The notes below the pieces were generated by a model. That model saw nothing but the letters and a program-made list of their open reading frames with translations, did no database searches and was not told where the DNA came from. A program made the position numbers and the translations under genes. Positions 55,445 to 63,830 of a stretch of 64,000 nucleotides of DNA are shown one piece after another. Origin of the DNA: Lacticaseibacillus zhaodongensis (GTDB lineage: Bacteria > Bacillota > Bacilli > Lactobacillales > Lactobacillaceae); the NCBI RefSeq assembly GCF_009687905.1, contig NZ_BLBG01000002.1:186001-250000 (forward strand), written 5' to 3'. Within the stretch, counting starts at the first letter, position 1. The number at the start of each line of letters is the position of its first letter.

Positions 55445-55500
55445 ATGTTGCAATGATTTTGCCGCTTTAAATAAAAATTTGAATTATATTATAAAAAGGC

Positions 55501-55529
55501 TTGACGATTCTAATCAGTCAAGGTAATAT
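55501..55529 (+). promoter_or_regulatory. Promoter of the Tyr-leader unit
   Basis: TTGACG (55501-55506) and TAATAT (55524-55529) are separated by 17 bp, 29 bp before the leader ATG. Confidence 0.8.
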
Positions 55530-55557
55530 TGTCAACATATTAAGAACAGGGGTGTTA

Positions 55558-55623
55558 ATGATGAAAACAAATGCAATTATTACAACACAACTGAACACGT
55601 ATTATGACGGCTATTACGGATAG
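55558..55623 (+). CDS. Leader peptide with clustered Tyr codons
   Basis: After AGGGGTG (55548-55554) two consecutive ATG codons (55558, 55561) open a 20- or 21-codon frame ending in TAG at 55621-55623. The C-terminal residues are TYYDGYYG, with four Tyr codons (TAT TAT at 55600-55605, TAT TAC at 55612-55617) among the last seven codons before the stop. Hairpins and a terminator follow, and then a solute-binding gene paralogous to trpX. This mirrors the Trp-Trp leader at 31211 and suggests tyrosine-sensing attenuation. Confidence 0.8.
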   Translation: MMKTNAIITTQLNTYYDGYYG

Positions 55624-55797
55624 CAAGCTTACACATGGGTGTGGGCTTGTTGCTCACATCCATGTGGCCGTCGCATTTAACTATGCAATTTGACGCCACA
55701 TGGGGATATCGTCCCGCATGTGGCTTTTTCTTTCCGGAAAGAAGTGGCCAGCCACCTGTGGGAGTATGTCCCCGATGGCTGGTCACTTTTAATTTTT
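55624..55797 (+). promoter_or_regulatory. Tyrosine attenuator: alternative hairpins and two terminators
   Basis: Hand pairing gives 1:2 CAAGC..ACAC (55624-55634) with GTGT..GCTTG (55639-55649). 2:3 is 55632-55643 with 55655-55666 (one mismatch). 3:4 is CCATGTGGC-GTC (55660-55672, one bulge) with GACGCCACATGG (55692-55703). The terminator is GCCACATG (55695-55702) with CATGTGGC (55717-55724) then T5. Stems 3:4 and terminator share 55695-55703. A second terminator-like hairpin, AAGTGGCCAGCCA (55742-55754) with TGGCTGGTCACTT (55776-55788) then TTAATTTTT, abuts the next ribosome binding site. Confidence 0.65.
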
Positions 55798-55810
55798 GGA
55801 GGAAAAAATC

Positions 55811-56778
55811 ATGAAAAAGAAGTTCGCAATTGTAATCGCAGGTTTAATGTCCGTCGCACTGCTAGCCGCCTGTGGCAAGAGCGCCAGTGCAGATACTAAT
55901 AGCAGCAGCAGTACTAAAACCGTGAAAATCGGGATTTTGCAACAAATCGATCAGGCTGCGCTAGATGATACGACCAAGGGCATCAAGGAGGAACTGAAAG
56001 CTAAGGGCTTCGGGGATGCCAAAATCAAGCTGCTCAATGGTCAGGGCGAACAGAGTAATCTGAACCAGATGAGCCAACAGCTCAAGTCCATGAACAATAC
56101 CGTAAACATTGGGATCGGTTCTGCAGCCTCGCAAGCGCTCGAGAAGGTCGGTAACCAGACACCACTCGTCTTCTCCGCGATCACCGACCAGTAACCGCGG
56201 GATTGATCACAAAGGCTAACCTGAAGCATCCTAACCAGAACGCGACTGGGGTAACGGTTCTAGTTAACGTCAAAATGCAGCTGGAGTTGCTGCACAAGAT
56301 GTTCCCCCAAGCCAAGAAAATTGGGATGATGTACGACGCGGGGGAGCCTAATGCTCTTGCCATCGTCAAGCTGGCCCGCAAGGCAATGAAGCAATTGGGC
56401 ATGACCCCGGTTGAGGAGACGGTCGCTTCCGTTTCCGATGTTGAACCAACTGCCCGGGCCCTGGCCAAGAAGTGTGACGCGATGTTCATTCCCAATGACC
56501 ACATCGCTGCTGTGGGGATGACCACAATCGGAAAAGTTTCCACGCAGACGAAGACACCGGTTGTGACCACCGACCCAACGATGATCCAGTTTGCTGGGGT
56601 TGCCACGAAGGGTGCTAACTTCGAAGACATTGGGCGCCAGACCGCTGACATGGCCATTAAGATCATCAAGGGCAAAAAGGTTAAGGATATCCCCGTTGAG
56701 AGTCCCCGGAAGATTCAGCTTGTGATGAACAAGAAGCGGATGCAGTTCTTTAACGTGAGTGCAGCGGATCTGAAGTAA
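55811..56778 (+). pseudogene. ABC substrate-binding lipoprotein, TrpX paralogue, broken by a 1-nt deletion
   Basis: The first frame starts at ATG 55811 (GGAGGAAAAAATC upstream) with signal peptide and lipobox LLAACGKS. It carries the PF04392-type domain (KIGILQQIDQAALDDTTKGI, QSNLNQMSQQL, FSAITDQ) and stops at 56192-56194. Restoring one C near 56188 converts ITDQ-stop into ITDPVTAGLITKANLKHPNQNATGVTV and the frame continues to 56778. The repaired product would be about 322 residues with all family motifs. No permease or ATPase gene adjoins; the protein may once have used the TrpYZ-like partners. A terminator follows. Confidence 0.88.
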
Positions 56779-56808
56779 AATAATGTCGTCCAGCAAGTAG
56801 AGCAGTGC

Positions 56809-56849
56809 AGAAACTCCCGATTCGTTTTCGTGAATCGGGAGTTTCTTTG
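56809..56849 (+). terminator. Terminator of the broken solute-binding gene
   Basis: A perfect 15-bp stem AGAAACTCCCGATTC/GAATCGGGAGTTTCT runs into TTTCTTT. It shows the unit is monocistronic. Confidence 0.92.
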
Positions 56850-56941
56850 CTGAGTTAGCTCGTGCTGATTTTGCAATCCAGCTAGTTGAAGTGTATACTC
56901 ACAAAAAATAGATGTAATTGCAACCTAATAGGAGACTCAAC

Positions 56942-57812
56942 ATGATCAAAACAATCATCATTACAGGGGCGAATTCCGGCTTGGGATTTGCAGCTAGCAA
57001 ACAGATTTTGCAACGGGGTAATGATTATCAAATCATTATGGCTTGTCGTAACATGGACAAGGCCGTGGCCGCCCGAGCGGAGATTCTGCAGACGATTCCG
57101 GCTGCACGAATCATTTGTCTTGAACTGGATACATCCTCACTTGCTAAGGTCCGGGCCTTCGCGGTTGCGTTTAAAGCGTTGCACCTGCCACTCTACGGGT
57201 TGATTTGTAATGCGGGTGTTGCTGGGCAAAACGTCACGACAACTGCGGATGGCTTCAACAATATTTTTGAAACCAACTATCTCGGTCACTTCCTGCTGAC
57301 CCAGCTGCTCTTGCCGGAAATACTTCCCGGTGGGCGCATTATCACCGTCAGCAGCGATCGTCATGACTTGCCGCAGATTACGTGGCCCGGGGCGCAGGCA
57401 GTTGCCCACTGCGGTCAGGACGAGCAGCGCGACCGCCTCAGTTACTCCTATTCCAAACTATGCCTGGATTCTATTCACGTATGCACTTGACCGGCAGCTG
57501 CGAGCGTCTGGGCAGCAGCTGACGGTCAACACGATCAACCCTGGTTTGATGACCGAGACGGGGCTCGCGAAAAACAAGGCCCGATTCACGCCAGAATTTT
57601 TGGCGCGGTTCAAGGATATTCTTGCCACAGCCAAGGATTCGGCCGGGATGCTAACCGACTTGATGTGTAATGATGAGTTTGCACAGGGACCTGCAAAATA
57701 CTTTGATCGCCGGAGTGACAACCCGATTCCGTCATCAAAGCTGTCTTATGACCAGCAAGTACAGCGGGAGCTCTGGGATTACAGTGTGCAGGTAACTGGT
57801 CTGCGCAAGTAG
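56942..57812 (+). pseudogene. Short-chain dehydrogenase, broken by a 1-nt insertion
   Basis: The frame from ATG 56942 (GGAGACTC upstream) has the SDR cofactor motif IIITGANSGLGFAASKQIL, CNAGVAG, NYLGHFLLTQLLLP and the YSYSK active-site motif, then reads into a stop after about 183 residues. Removing the A at 57468 joins SKLCLVLFTYALDRQL to the downstream frame (VNTINPGLMTETGL), which ends at 57812 and would give about 289 residues. It belongs to the retinol-dehydrogenase/protochlorophyllide-reductase-like SDRs; the substrate is unknown. Confidence 0.88.
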
Positions 57813-57820
57813 TCAGAACG

Positions 57821-57861
57821 CAAAAGCCGCGTGGAAGTGTAAAACCTCCACGCGGCTTTTG
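57821..57861. terminator. Bidirectional terminator between the SDR pseudogene and degV
   Basis: CAAAAGCCGCGTGGA pairs perfectly with TCCACGCGGCTTTTG, with A and T runs at the base, between converging genes. Confidence 0.92.
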
Positions 57862-57887
57862 ATGTTAACTTTCAGATTGAATAATTG

Positions 57888-58760
57888 CTATTTGCTTATC
57901 TGGTCGCGATCGGCTATCCAGGCGAGGGCCAGCGACCCGGCACCGATGTGGGTCGTAATGGCCGGGCCAAAGAAGGATCTAGCAAAACGAATCTTCGGGA
58001 ATTTTGCTTGTAGCTCCGCAAGCCAGCGGTCGGCCTCTTCTGGAGTGCCGGCGTCAACGACCCACGCTTTGATCGGGTAATTTTTGCCCTTGGTTTCCTT
58101 GGCGAATAGTTCTTCAATGCGTGCGTAAGCCTTGTTGATGGTGCGAATTTTTTCGGCGACAACGATTTTGTGGGATTGGTCGTCAATCGTCAGTACCGGT
58201 TTGATTCGTAACATGCCACCCACGAATCCGGCCGTACTGCTCAGCCGGCCGCCCCGGACGAGGTGCTGCAGGTCATTCACGACGAAGTACTCGCCGGTCG
58301 TCGCCCGCAACTTATCAAGCATGTCCGTAATTTCAGTAACGCTAGCGCCCGCCTTAGCCATGATGCCGGCCTGGCGTACCATTTCGCCCAGCAGGATGAT
58401 GGTAATCTGGGAATCGTAGACGATCACGTTTTGGCCCTTGATGTTACGGGCGGCAGCGCTAATGGTGCTGTGAATTCCGGAAATGGTTGCAGACAGGTAA
58501 ATGTTGATTACGGTGTCGTAACCCTCAGCTAGCAACTCTTTATGGGCCGTCAGCACGTCACCGAGCCGGGGCTGGGACGTGTGCGGGAAATCTTTGCTAG
58601 CAGCCATTTTCTTGTAGAATTCTTCTGGTGTGATGTCCTCACCCTCATTGTAAGTCACATCGTCCAGAATGACGGGTGTGGTCACGATGCGAATGGGGAG
58701 ATCCTTGATTTGATCAGGGGTTAAATAGGCCGTACTATCGGTAACAATTGCAATTTTCAT
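57888..58760 (-). CDS. DegV family fatty-acid-binding protein
   Basis: This 290-residue protein has IAIVTDSTAYLTPD at the N-terminus, the HTSQPRLGDVL segment near 59-69, and the GGRLSSTAGFVGGMLRIKPVLTI signature near 168. DegV/FakB proteins hold a fatty acid for phosphorylation by FakA. Which fatty acid is bound cannot be told. The ATG has GGAAGG upstream. It is monocistronic by position, with no partner kinase in this window. Confidence 0.95.
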   Translation of the reverse strand: MKIAIVTDSTAYLTPDQIKDLPIRIVTTPVILDDVTYNEGEDITPEEFYKKMAASKDFPHTSQPRLGDVLTAHKELLAEGYDTVINIYLSATISGIHSTISAAARNIKGQNVIVYDSQITIILLGEMVRQAGIMAKAGASVTEITDMLDKLRATTGEYFVVNDLQHLVRGGRLSSTAGFVGGMLRIKPVLTIDDQSHKIVVAEKIRTINKAYARIEELFAKETKGKNYPIKAWVVDAGTPEEADRWLAELQAKFPKIRFARSFFGPAITTHIGAGSLALAWIADRDQISK

Positions 58761-58892
58761 GGGGCCTTCCCAACTTTCTTTTCCAAACGGGCAACAATAC
58801 GTTCGCTTACTATGTTAATCATCTCGCACGTAAATTACAAAGAGTATCGACCAAAGTGGCGAGCATATCGCCATTTTGGTGCGGGTACCACG

Positions 58893-59342
58893 TCAATTTG
58901 CGCGGGCAAGGGGTGTGGGCAGATTGTGGGCGTGCTTTTCGCTGGTCACAAAATTTATTTCACGGGAAATAATTGCTGCAGCATCAGGCGCGGAATACCG
59001 ACTGATTTTGGTGTTGATTTCTGTTAGCGCCCGGTCAATTTCCGCACGCTTAGAAAGCACGCGCTGCTTGTGTTCCTCCAGCATTTTACTGCGGGTGGTG
59101 ATGGTGCTGACGCCGGCCATGCAGAGCTGAATATACTTGCGAATCTGTTTTAACGGCATCGCCGTATCTTTCAAACAGCAGATGGTTTTGATGAAGTTGA
59201 GGTCACTGATTGTGAACACCCGGTTGCCCGCAGAATCACGAGCGACGAAGGGCAGCAGGCCCTGTTTATCGTAATAGCGAATGGTGGAAATTGGCAGACC
59301 GAAGCGCTGCGCAACATCCTTGATGCTAAAAATATCTGCCAA
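58893..59342 (-). CDS. MerR family transcriptional regulator
   Basis: This 149-residue regulator has an N-terminal winged helix (FSIKDVAQRFGLPISTIRYYDKQGLLPFVARDSAGNRVFTISDL) and a dimerising coiled coil (about 85-118: EEHKQRVLSKRAEIDRALTEINTKI). Cys residues occur at ICCLKD and LCMAG, but there is no metal-binding loop at the C-terminus, so it resembles the AdhR/NmlR-like group that senses reactive carbonyls or thiol stress. The start is TTG 59342 after GGGAG. It is divergent from an SDR gene. Confidence 0.92.
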   Translation of the reverse strand: MADIFSIKDVAQRFGLPISTIRYYDKQGLLPFVARDSAGNRVFTISDLNFIKTICCLKDTAMPLKQIRKYIQLCMAGVSTITTRSKMLEEHKQRVLSKRAEIDRALTEINTKISRYSAPDAAAIISREINFVTSEKHAHNLPTPLARAN

Positions 59343-59367
59343 GTTGCACGATCTCCCTTCTTAAGCC

Positions 59368-59398
59368 TTGCCCTAAACCTAGGTTCAGGGCATAAGCT
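59368..59398 (+). promoter_or_regulatory. MerR-type promoter with 19-bp spacer and dyad operator
   Basis: TTGCCC (59368-59373) and TAAGCT (59393-59398) are 19 bp apart, the over-long spacing that MerR proteins correct. A 20-bp perfect dyad, CCCTAAACCTAGGTTCAGGG (arms CCCT-N-AACCT), at 59371-59390 fills the spacer. It points to the SDR gene and lies next to the regulator start. Confidence 0.82.
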
Positions 59399-59468
59399 TA
59401 ATTCTAGTCGAAGCAGTCCAACTAAACAATGGGGATTAGCTGAAACCAAACTGGAGGTAACTTAAATT

Positions 59469-60233
59469 ATGCAAATGGCATTGGTAACTGGTGGTAATAA
59501 GGGCATCGGTTTGGCACTAGTAAGCACACTAGCTCGGGCAGGAGTGCACGTTTTAATGGGTGCGCGTAGTGCGGAGCGGGCCAGAGCCGCAATCGGTCAG
59601 CTGCAAAAAGCCGGGTTAAATAATATTGATTTTTTGCGCATAGATTTGAACGACATCGATTCACTTACGGCCGCCGCAGCAACAGTCACAGAGCAGTATC
59701 CTGATCTTGATTTGCTCGTTAACAACGCTGGTATCCCCGGTAATGAAGGTGACAGTCTGGAAACTAAGGTCAGCGACTTACGATCGACAATGGAAGTGAA
59801 CTTCTTCGGTACTTATGCGCTCACGCAAGCACTCGTTCCAATTTTGAAGCGAAACGCGGGCCGCATTGTTAACATCACGATTCCGAGCGCGCCTAACCAG
59901 TACTGGAACCCCATTGCCTACCGCACGTCTAAGGCAGCCCAAAATGCGATGATGGAGGCAATGGCACTAGATTTTCGGAAACACAAGCTGACGCTCAGCA
60001 CGCTTAGCGTCCACCCGGGGCCGACGACTACGAGCCTGAATGATAATATGAAGGCGCCAGGTTTCCACAAGCCCGCACAAATTGCCAGCGAATTGCTAAA
60101 GGTACTGAACGATGGGCAGACACACAATGGTGAAATGGTTGAGTTGCACCCCGAATTGGGCAAAACCAAGGCGAGCGGCATCATGATGCGCGCGGCGGGC
60201 TTGTTTGCCAGTCACAAACGTCCGCAAAAATAA
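59469..60233 (+). CDS. Short-chain dehydrogenase/reductase
   Basis: This 254-residue SDR has ALVTGGNKGIGLALVSTLA, DLDLLVNNAGIPGNEGD, and catalytic YRTSKAAQNAMM (Tyr/Lys) near residue 157. The conserved catalytic Ser region reads NITIPSAPNQYWNP. It resembles carbonyl-reductase-like SDRs. The start is ATG 59469 with TGGAGGT. The MerR-type promoter upstream implies induction, perhaps by aldehydes or quinones (inference). Confidence 0.92.
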   Translation: MQMALVTGGNKGIGLALVSTLARAGVHVLMGARSAERARAAIGQLQKAGLNNIDFLRIDLNDIDSLTAAAATVTEQYPDLDLLVNNAGIPGNEGDSLETKVSDLRSTMEVNFFGTYALTQALVPILKRNAGRIVNITIPSAPNQYWNPIAYRTSKAAQNAMMEAMALDFRKHKLTLSTLSVHPGPTTTSLNDNMKAPGFHKPAQIASELLKVLNDGQTHNGEMVELHPELGKTKASGIMMRAAGLFASHKRPQK

Positions 60234-60405
60234 GCGGTGTTCCTAGTCCCGTAACTGTCGTGATAGCGGCGGTGTGGGGCTATTTGTTTGCAGTAAACAA
60301 AATGCACTGCCCCAAAACGACGGAAAGCACTTTCAATGTATATTGGCGTATTGGTACAATTAAGGTAAGCTAATCGGTTTGCAACTGGCGAAAGGGGGCG
60401 GCAAC

Positions 60406-61404
60406 ATGACTAAGTGGCAACAATTACGGGCGCGAATTAGTAATATTACGAAGCGGGTGAAGATGGCCGATCAGGATGACAAACCGTTGGCCACTGCTGC
60501 GGCGACGCCACGGGTCAAGGCTGCCGTTGTGTTCCGGCGCGGAATCGCCGTGTATGGGGATGCTGAAGTATCCAGCCGGGCCGCCTCCGTTACCTACTAC
60601 GCAGTTTTGAGCATGTTTCCGCTGCTGATCACAATTGGAAATCTGTTGCCGTTTTTCGGCTTGCGGTATGATTCGGTCGTGGCGTACCTAGGCCAAGTCG
60701 TTCCGGCCAGCATCATGACCCTGCTCAACCCGATTATCCGCAACCTGATTGATTCCAGTGGGGGCGGCATCCTGTCAATTGGTGCCCTCGCCACCTTGTG
60801 GACCGCCAGCATGGGTATTAACGAACTGAAAAACGGCTTTAACCGGATTTACGGGGTCAAGCCCAAGCAGAACGCGCTTGTGCGGCGGGTACTGGCAATG
60901 TTGCTCATGATGATCGTTGTGATCGCACTGGTGGGCGTGATGCTCGCCTTTACCTTTGGTACGCAGCTGTTAGAATGGTTGGTGCGGCACTTGGGACTGA
61001 GCGTTCAGTGGCTGCAGGCCTTCAACGCCCTGCGGTGGCCAGTGACGGTGGTTGCGCTGGTTGTGGCACTCTGCCTGATTTACTACTTTTTGCCCAACGC
61101 TAGTGTTCGGTTTCGGACGGTGATTTGGGGTAGCTTATTTGCAACAGTGACCCTGATTGCTGTGGCCCAGTTATTCTCACTGTACATGCGTTTCTTTGGG
61201 ACTAGTTACAGTTCCTACGGGGCAATTGGTTCATTTATGGTGCTCTTGCTCTGGTTAGATTTATCCGCGTCATTATTTTTAATTGGCGCAGTCATTAACG
61301 CAGAAGTTGCGGAATATTTTGATGGGGACGTCGAGCGTAGTGCGAGTCGTTTCTTGGATCTGATTCGGCGTAAGCGGCGGGCTGAGCAAAATAAATCATC
61401 CTGA
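60406..61404 (+). CDS. YihY/virulence factor BrkB family membrane protein
   Basis: This 332-residue protein has about six transmembrane helices, with AEVSSRAASVTYYAVLSMFPLLITIGNLLPFFG at the start of the family domain, WTASMGINELKNGFNRIYG, and GSFMVLLLWLDLSASLFLIGAVINAEV. Older annotations call these RNase BN, which is not supported for the family. The start is ATG 60406 with AAAGGGGGCGG. Function is unknown. Confidence 0.92.
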   Translation: MTKWQQLRARISNITKRVKMADQDDKPLATAAATPRVKAAVVFRRGIAVYGDAEVSSRAASVTYYAVLSMFPLLITIGNLLPFFGLRYDSVVAYLGQVVPASIMTLLNPIIRNLIDSSGGGILSIGALATLWTASMGINELKNGFNRIYGVKPKQNALVRRVLAMLLMMIVVIALVGVMLAFTFGTQLLEWLVRHLGLSVQWLQAFNALRWPVTVVALVVALCLIYYFLPNASVRFRTVIWGSLFATVTLIAVAQLFSLYMRFFGTSYSSYGAIGSFMVLLLWLDLSASLFLIGAVINAEVAEYFDGDVERSASRFLDLIRRKRRAEQNKSS

Positions 61405-61475
61405 CAGCCTTCTCAATTCAGGGGGATAAGGATTATCATACAAACTATAGTCAAGTTGAAGGACAGGTCGTAAGA

Positions 61476-62288
61476 ATGATTAGAAGGATTTTCTCGGACA
61501 TGGATGGGACCATGCTTAATAGTACTGGGCACGTATCGCACCGCACAGTTGTTGCCATTAAGAAAAGTAAGATTCCGGTGACGCTCGTTTCCGCGCGGGC
61601 ACCCATCGAGATGCAAGAGACCGTAGCACTTCTGGGCTTGCACAGCCCCCAGATTGCTTTTAACGGGGGCCTCATCTTCAACCCATTGGTCAACGGTATT
61701 GACGTTATTAGTGAGCGTTATGTCGACGGTGGGGTGGCCAGCACTTTAATCGGCGCCGTCACCAGTCGCTTCCCCCAGGTCAGTGTCAGTATGTATGACG
61801 CGCACAATTGGTATGCCGCCGCGGTCGACGCCGGTGTGCAAATGGAACAGCAGTTGACAGGACAGACCGCAACGATCGTTAAGTGGGCGGATGTGCTCAG
61901 AGACAACGCCCGGGTATTCAAAATCATGTTAATCACAAAGGACCCGCAGATTATGCTGGCGCTTCATGCGTACCTCAAAAACATGGCCTTGCCGGGCGTC
62001 AGCATTCAGCAGTCTGGTGATTATTATTTGGAAATCACCAGTGCCGAGGCAAAAAAGTCCCGCGGGATTCACTATGTTCTTGATCGCTATCACTTGGTCA
62101 GTTACGATACCGCCGCGTTTGGTGATGGGCACAACGACCTGCCCATGCTCAAACTGGTCGGTTACCCCATTGTCATGGCCAACGCGCAACCTGAAATCAA
62201 GGCCGTGGCGGCATACGTGACTGCTAGTAACGACGAGGACGGAATTGTTCAAGCATTGCAGGAGTACGCACCGTTTCAGCGCAAGTGA
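61476..62288 (+). CDS. Cof-type HAD phosphatase
   Basis: This 270-residue HAD-IIB hydrolase has the nucleophile motif RRIFSDMDGTMLNSTGHVS near residue 8, VTLVSARAP near 38, a C2B cap, and the late GDGHNDLPMLKLVGYPIVMANA. It probably dephosphorylates sugar phosphates or flavin-type phosphates; the substrate is unknown. The binding site before ATG 61476 is weak (GAAGGA at a long distance). Confidence 0.93.
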   Translation: MIRRIFSDMDGTMLNSTGHVSHRTVVAIKKSKIPVTLVSARAPIEMQETVALLGLHSPQIAFNGGLIFNPLVNGIDVISERYVDGGVASTLIGAVTSRFPQVSVSMYDAHNWYAAAVDAGVQMEQQLTGQTATIVKWADVLRDNARVFKIMLITKDPQIMLALHAYLKNMALPGVSIQQSGDYYLEITSAEAKKSRGIHYVLDRYHLVSYDTAAFGDGHNDLPMLKLVGYPIVMANAQPEIKAVAAYVTASNDEDGIVQALQEYAPFQRK

Positions 62289-62366
62289 AATTGGCTCGTG
62301 ATACCGCTTTCCGGATTGCGTCTGGGGTGGTAAGATGAGCAATGTAACAGTTTAGGGGGACAAACA

Positions 62367-63167
62367 ATGACAGTTATTGCCGTTTCTGATATTCATGGCA
62401 GCATGACCGTTGTGGGTAACCTGCGGCGCATGCAGGCGCGGTACCCAGATGCTTACACTATTTTCTGTGGCGATTATTTCGATGGGCATGAACACAGCGC
62501 CGAAGTGGTCGGGACCATCATGCGCCAGGTAGAAGACAAGCGCGCGGTCGCCATCCTTGGAAATCATGATCTGATGTTTTCCGACTACATGGAAGGGGGC
62601 ACAGCGAGCGACCTGTGGTATGTGAACAACGGTGACCAAACTATCACCAGCATGCTCAAGTACAAGGGAATCACTGGGATTGATCCACGTAGTGATGAGG
62701 CTCGGCACGACATGATTGATTCCTACCAAGCCGAAAAAGATTTTGTGCGCAAGTTGCCAACAATCTGCGTTTATGGAAAAATGCTGTTTATTCATGCCGG
62801 TCTCGACCTGAACAGTGCTGATCCGCTGCGTGACACGAAGCCTAGCGATCGCATTTGGATTCGTGAGGACTACATTTACCGAGCTGATCGTAGTGACCCG
62901 ATTTTTGCGCACAACCCATTGGACTACACCTTAGTCACGGGGCACACACCAACCGGTCTGATTGGGGGTCGGTTTGATGGTAGTGATGAAGAAATCAAAA
63001 CGAGTTTTCCCAAGTGCCCGATCCTCAAGATTGCATACCCCGATGAGTGCGCCCGCTACTTTATTGATGGCGGGGTCCACTCCGGTCAGCCAGAGAATCA
63101 GGGGAACATTGCTGTTTTTGACGAGCAGACCGGCGAACTTATCGACAGTTTGCAGACCCGCGCATAA
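62367..63167 (+). CDS. Serine/threonine-phosphatase-like metallophosphoesterase
   Basis: This 266-residue protein has VSDIHGSMTVVGNL near residue 6, FCGDYFDGHE near 34, LGNHDLMF near 65, LFIHAGLDL near 138 and VTGHTPTG near 190. This spacing is typical of PPP-type and symmetrical Ap4A hydrolase-like enzymes. It acts in the cytoplasm; the substrate is not defined. The ATG follows AGGGGGACAA. The third such hydrolase in this window, it is not closely similar to the other two. Confidence 0.9.
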   Translation: MTVIAVSDIHGSMTVVGNLRRMQARYPDAYTIFCGDYFDGHEHSAEVVGTIMRQVEDKRAVAILGNHDLMFSDYMEGGTASDLWYVNNGDQTITSMLKYKGITGIDPRSDEARHDMIDSYQAEKDFVRKLPTICVYGKMLFIHAGLDLNSADPLRDTKPSDRIWIREDYIYRADRSDPIFAHNPLDYTLVTGHTPTGLIGGRFDGSDEEIKTSFPKCPILKIAYPDECARYFIDGGVHSGQPENQGNIAVFDEQTGELIDSLQTRA

Positions 63168-63188
63168 TCAAATCAAAGGCTAATTGCT

Positions 63189-63227
63189 GAGCTTTCTTGC
63201 CGTAACAATGGCGGGAAAGCTCTTTTT
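63189..63227 (+). terminator. Terminator after the phosphoesterase gene
   Basis: GAGCTTTC pairs with GAAAGCTC, with an inner GCC/GGC, and is followed by T5. Confidence 0.85.
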
Positions 63228-63349
63228 GCTTCCCCCACGCCGGACAAAATTAGTTTGTCATAATTGCTTTCCAATATTAATCTAAGCATGGTATAATTTT
63301 TTGTTGTAAGGGTAGTTATTATTTCGAGTGGATTTTGGAGGTAGCAAAA

Positions 63350-63703
63350 ATGGACCAAAATGAGGAAATTATTCCGGGCACCGTTCCGGCCGGGGTTAAG
63401 GGCTGGAACTGGGGTGCGTTTATGTTTAACTGGATCTGGGGAGTTGGCAACAAGACATACTTGCCGCTGTTATGCTTGATTCCTTTGTTTAACATTATTT
63501 GGGTCTTCGTTTGTGGGGCAAAGGGTAACGAATGGGCTTGGAAGAGTGGTGACTATCGTGATGTCGCAACATTCACCGCGGTACAAAAGACGTGGAGTCG
63601 AGCCGGATTGGTTCAATTCATCGTCGCCATTGTCATCGTGGTGCTGTACATCGCGATTGTCGGGTCAGCAATCGGTGCATTAATGCACAATCTGAATTCA
63701 TAA
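63350..63703 (+). CDS. Small membrane protein (WNWGAFMFNWIWG family)
   Basis: This 117-residue protein has a short soluble N-terminus and the segment GVKGWNWGAFMFNWIWGVGNKTYLPLL. Two to three hydrophobic helices follow, with CGAKGNEWAWKSGDYRD between them. I recognise the pattern from a family of Firmicute membrane proteins of unknown function sometimes mislabelled ribonuclease G. GGAGGT lies 9 nt before ATG 63350. An extended -10 TGGTATAAT (63290-63298) precedes it, and a terminator follows. Confidence 0.85.
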   Translation: MDQNEEIIPGTVPAGVKGWNWGAFMFNWIWGVGNKTYLPLLCLIPLFNIIWVFVCGAKGNEWAWKSGDYRDVATFTAVQKTWSRAGLVQFIVAIVIVVLYIAIVGSAIGALMHNLNS

Positions 63704-63731
63704 AAAATGCCCCCAGCTGGGGGCATTTTTA
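63704..63731 (+). terminator. Terminator of the small membrane protein gene
   Basis: AAAATGCCCCCAG pairs perfectly with CTGGGGGCATTTT and runs into T5. Confidence 0.93.
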
Positions 63732-63830
63732 TTATGCAACGTATTCACCATTTGCCACGATTAGTAATTTTGTATATCTGCTAATGACGCAGTATGATGG
63801 GGCTAATTGGTATTGAGGGAGGCAGCAGGG

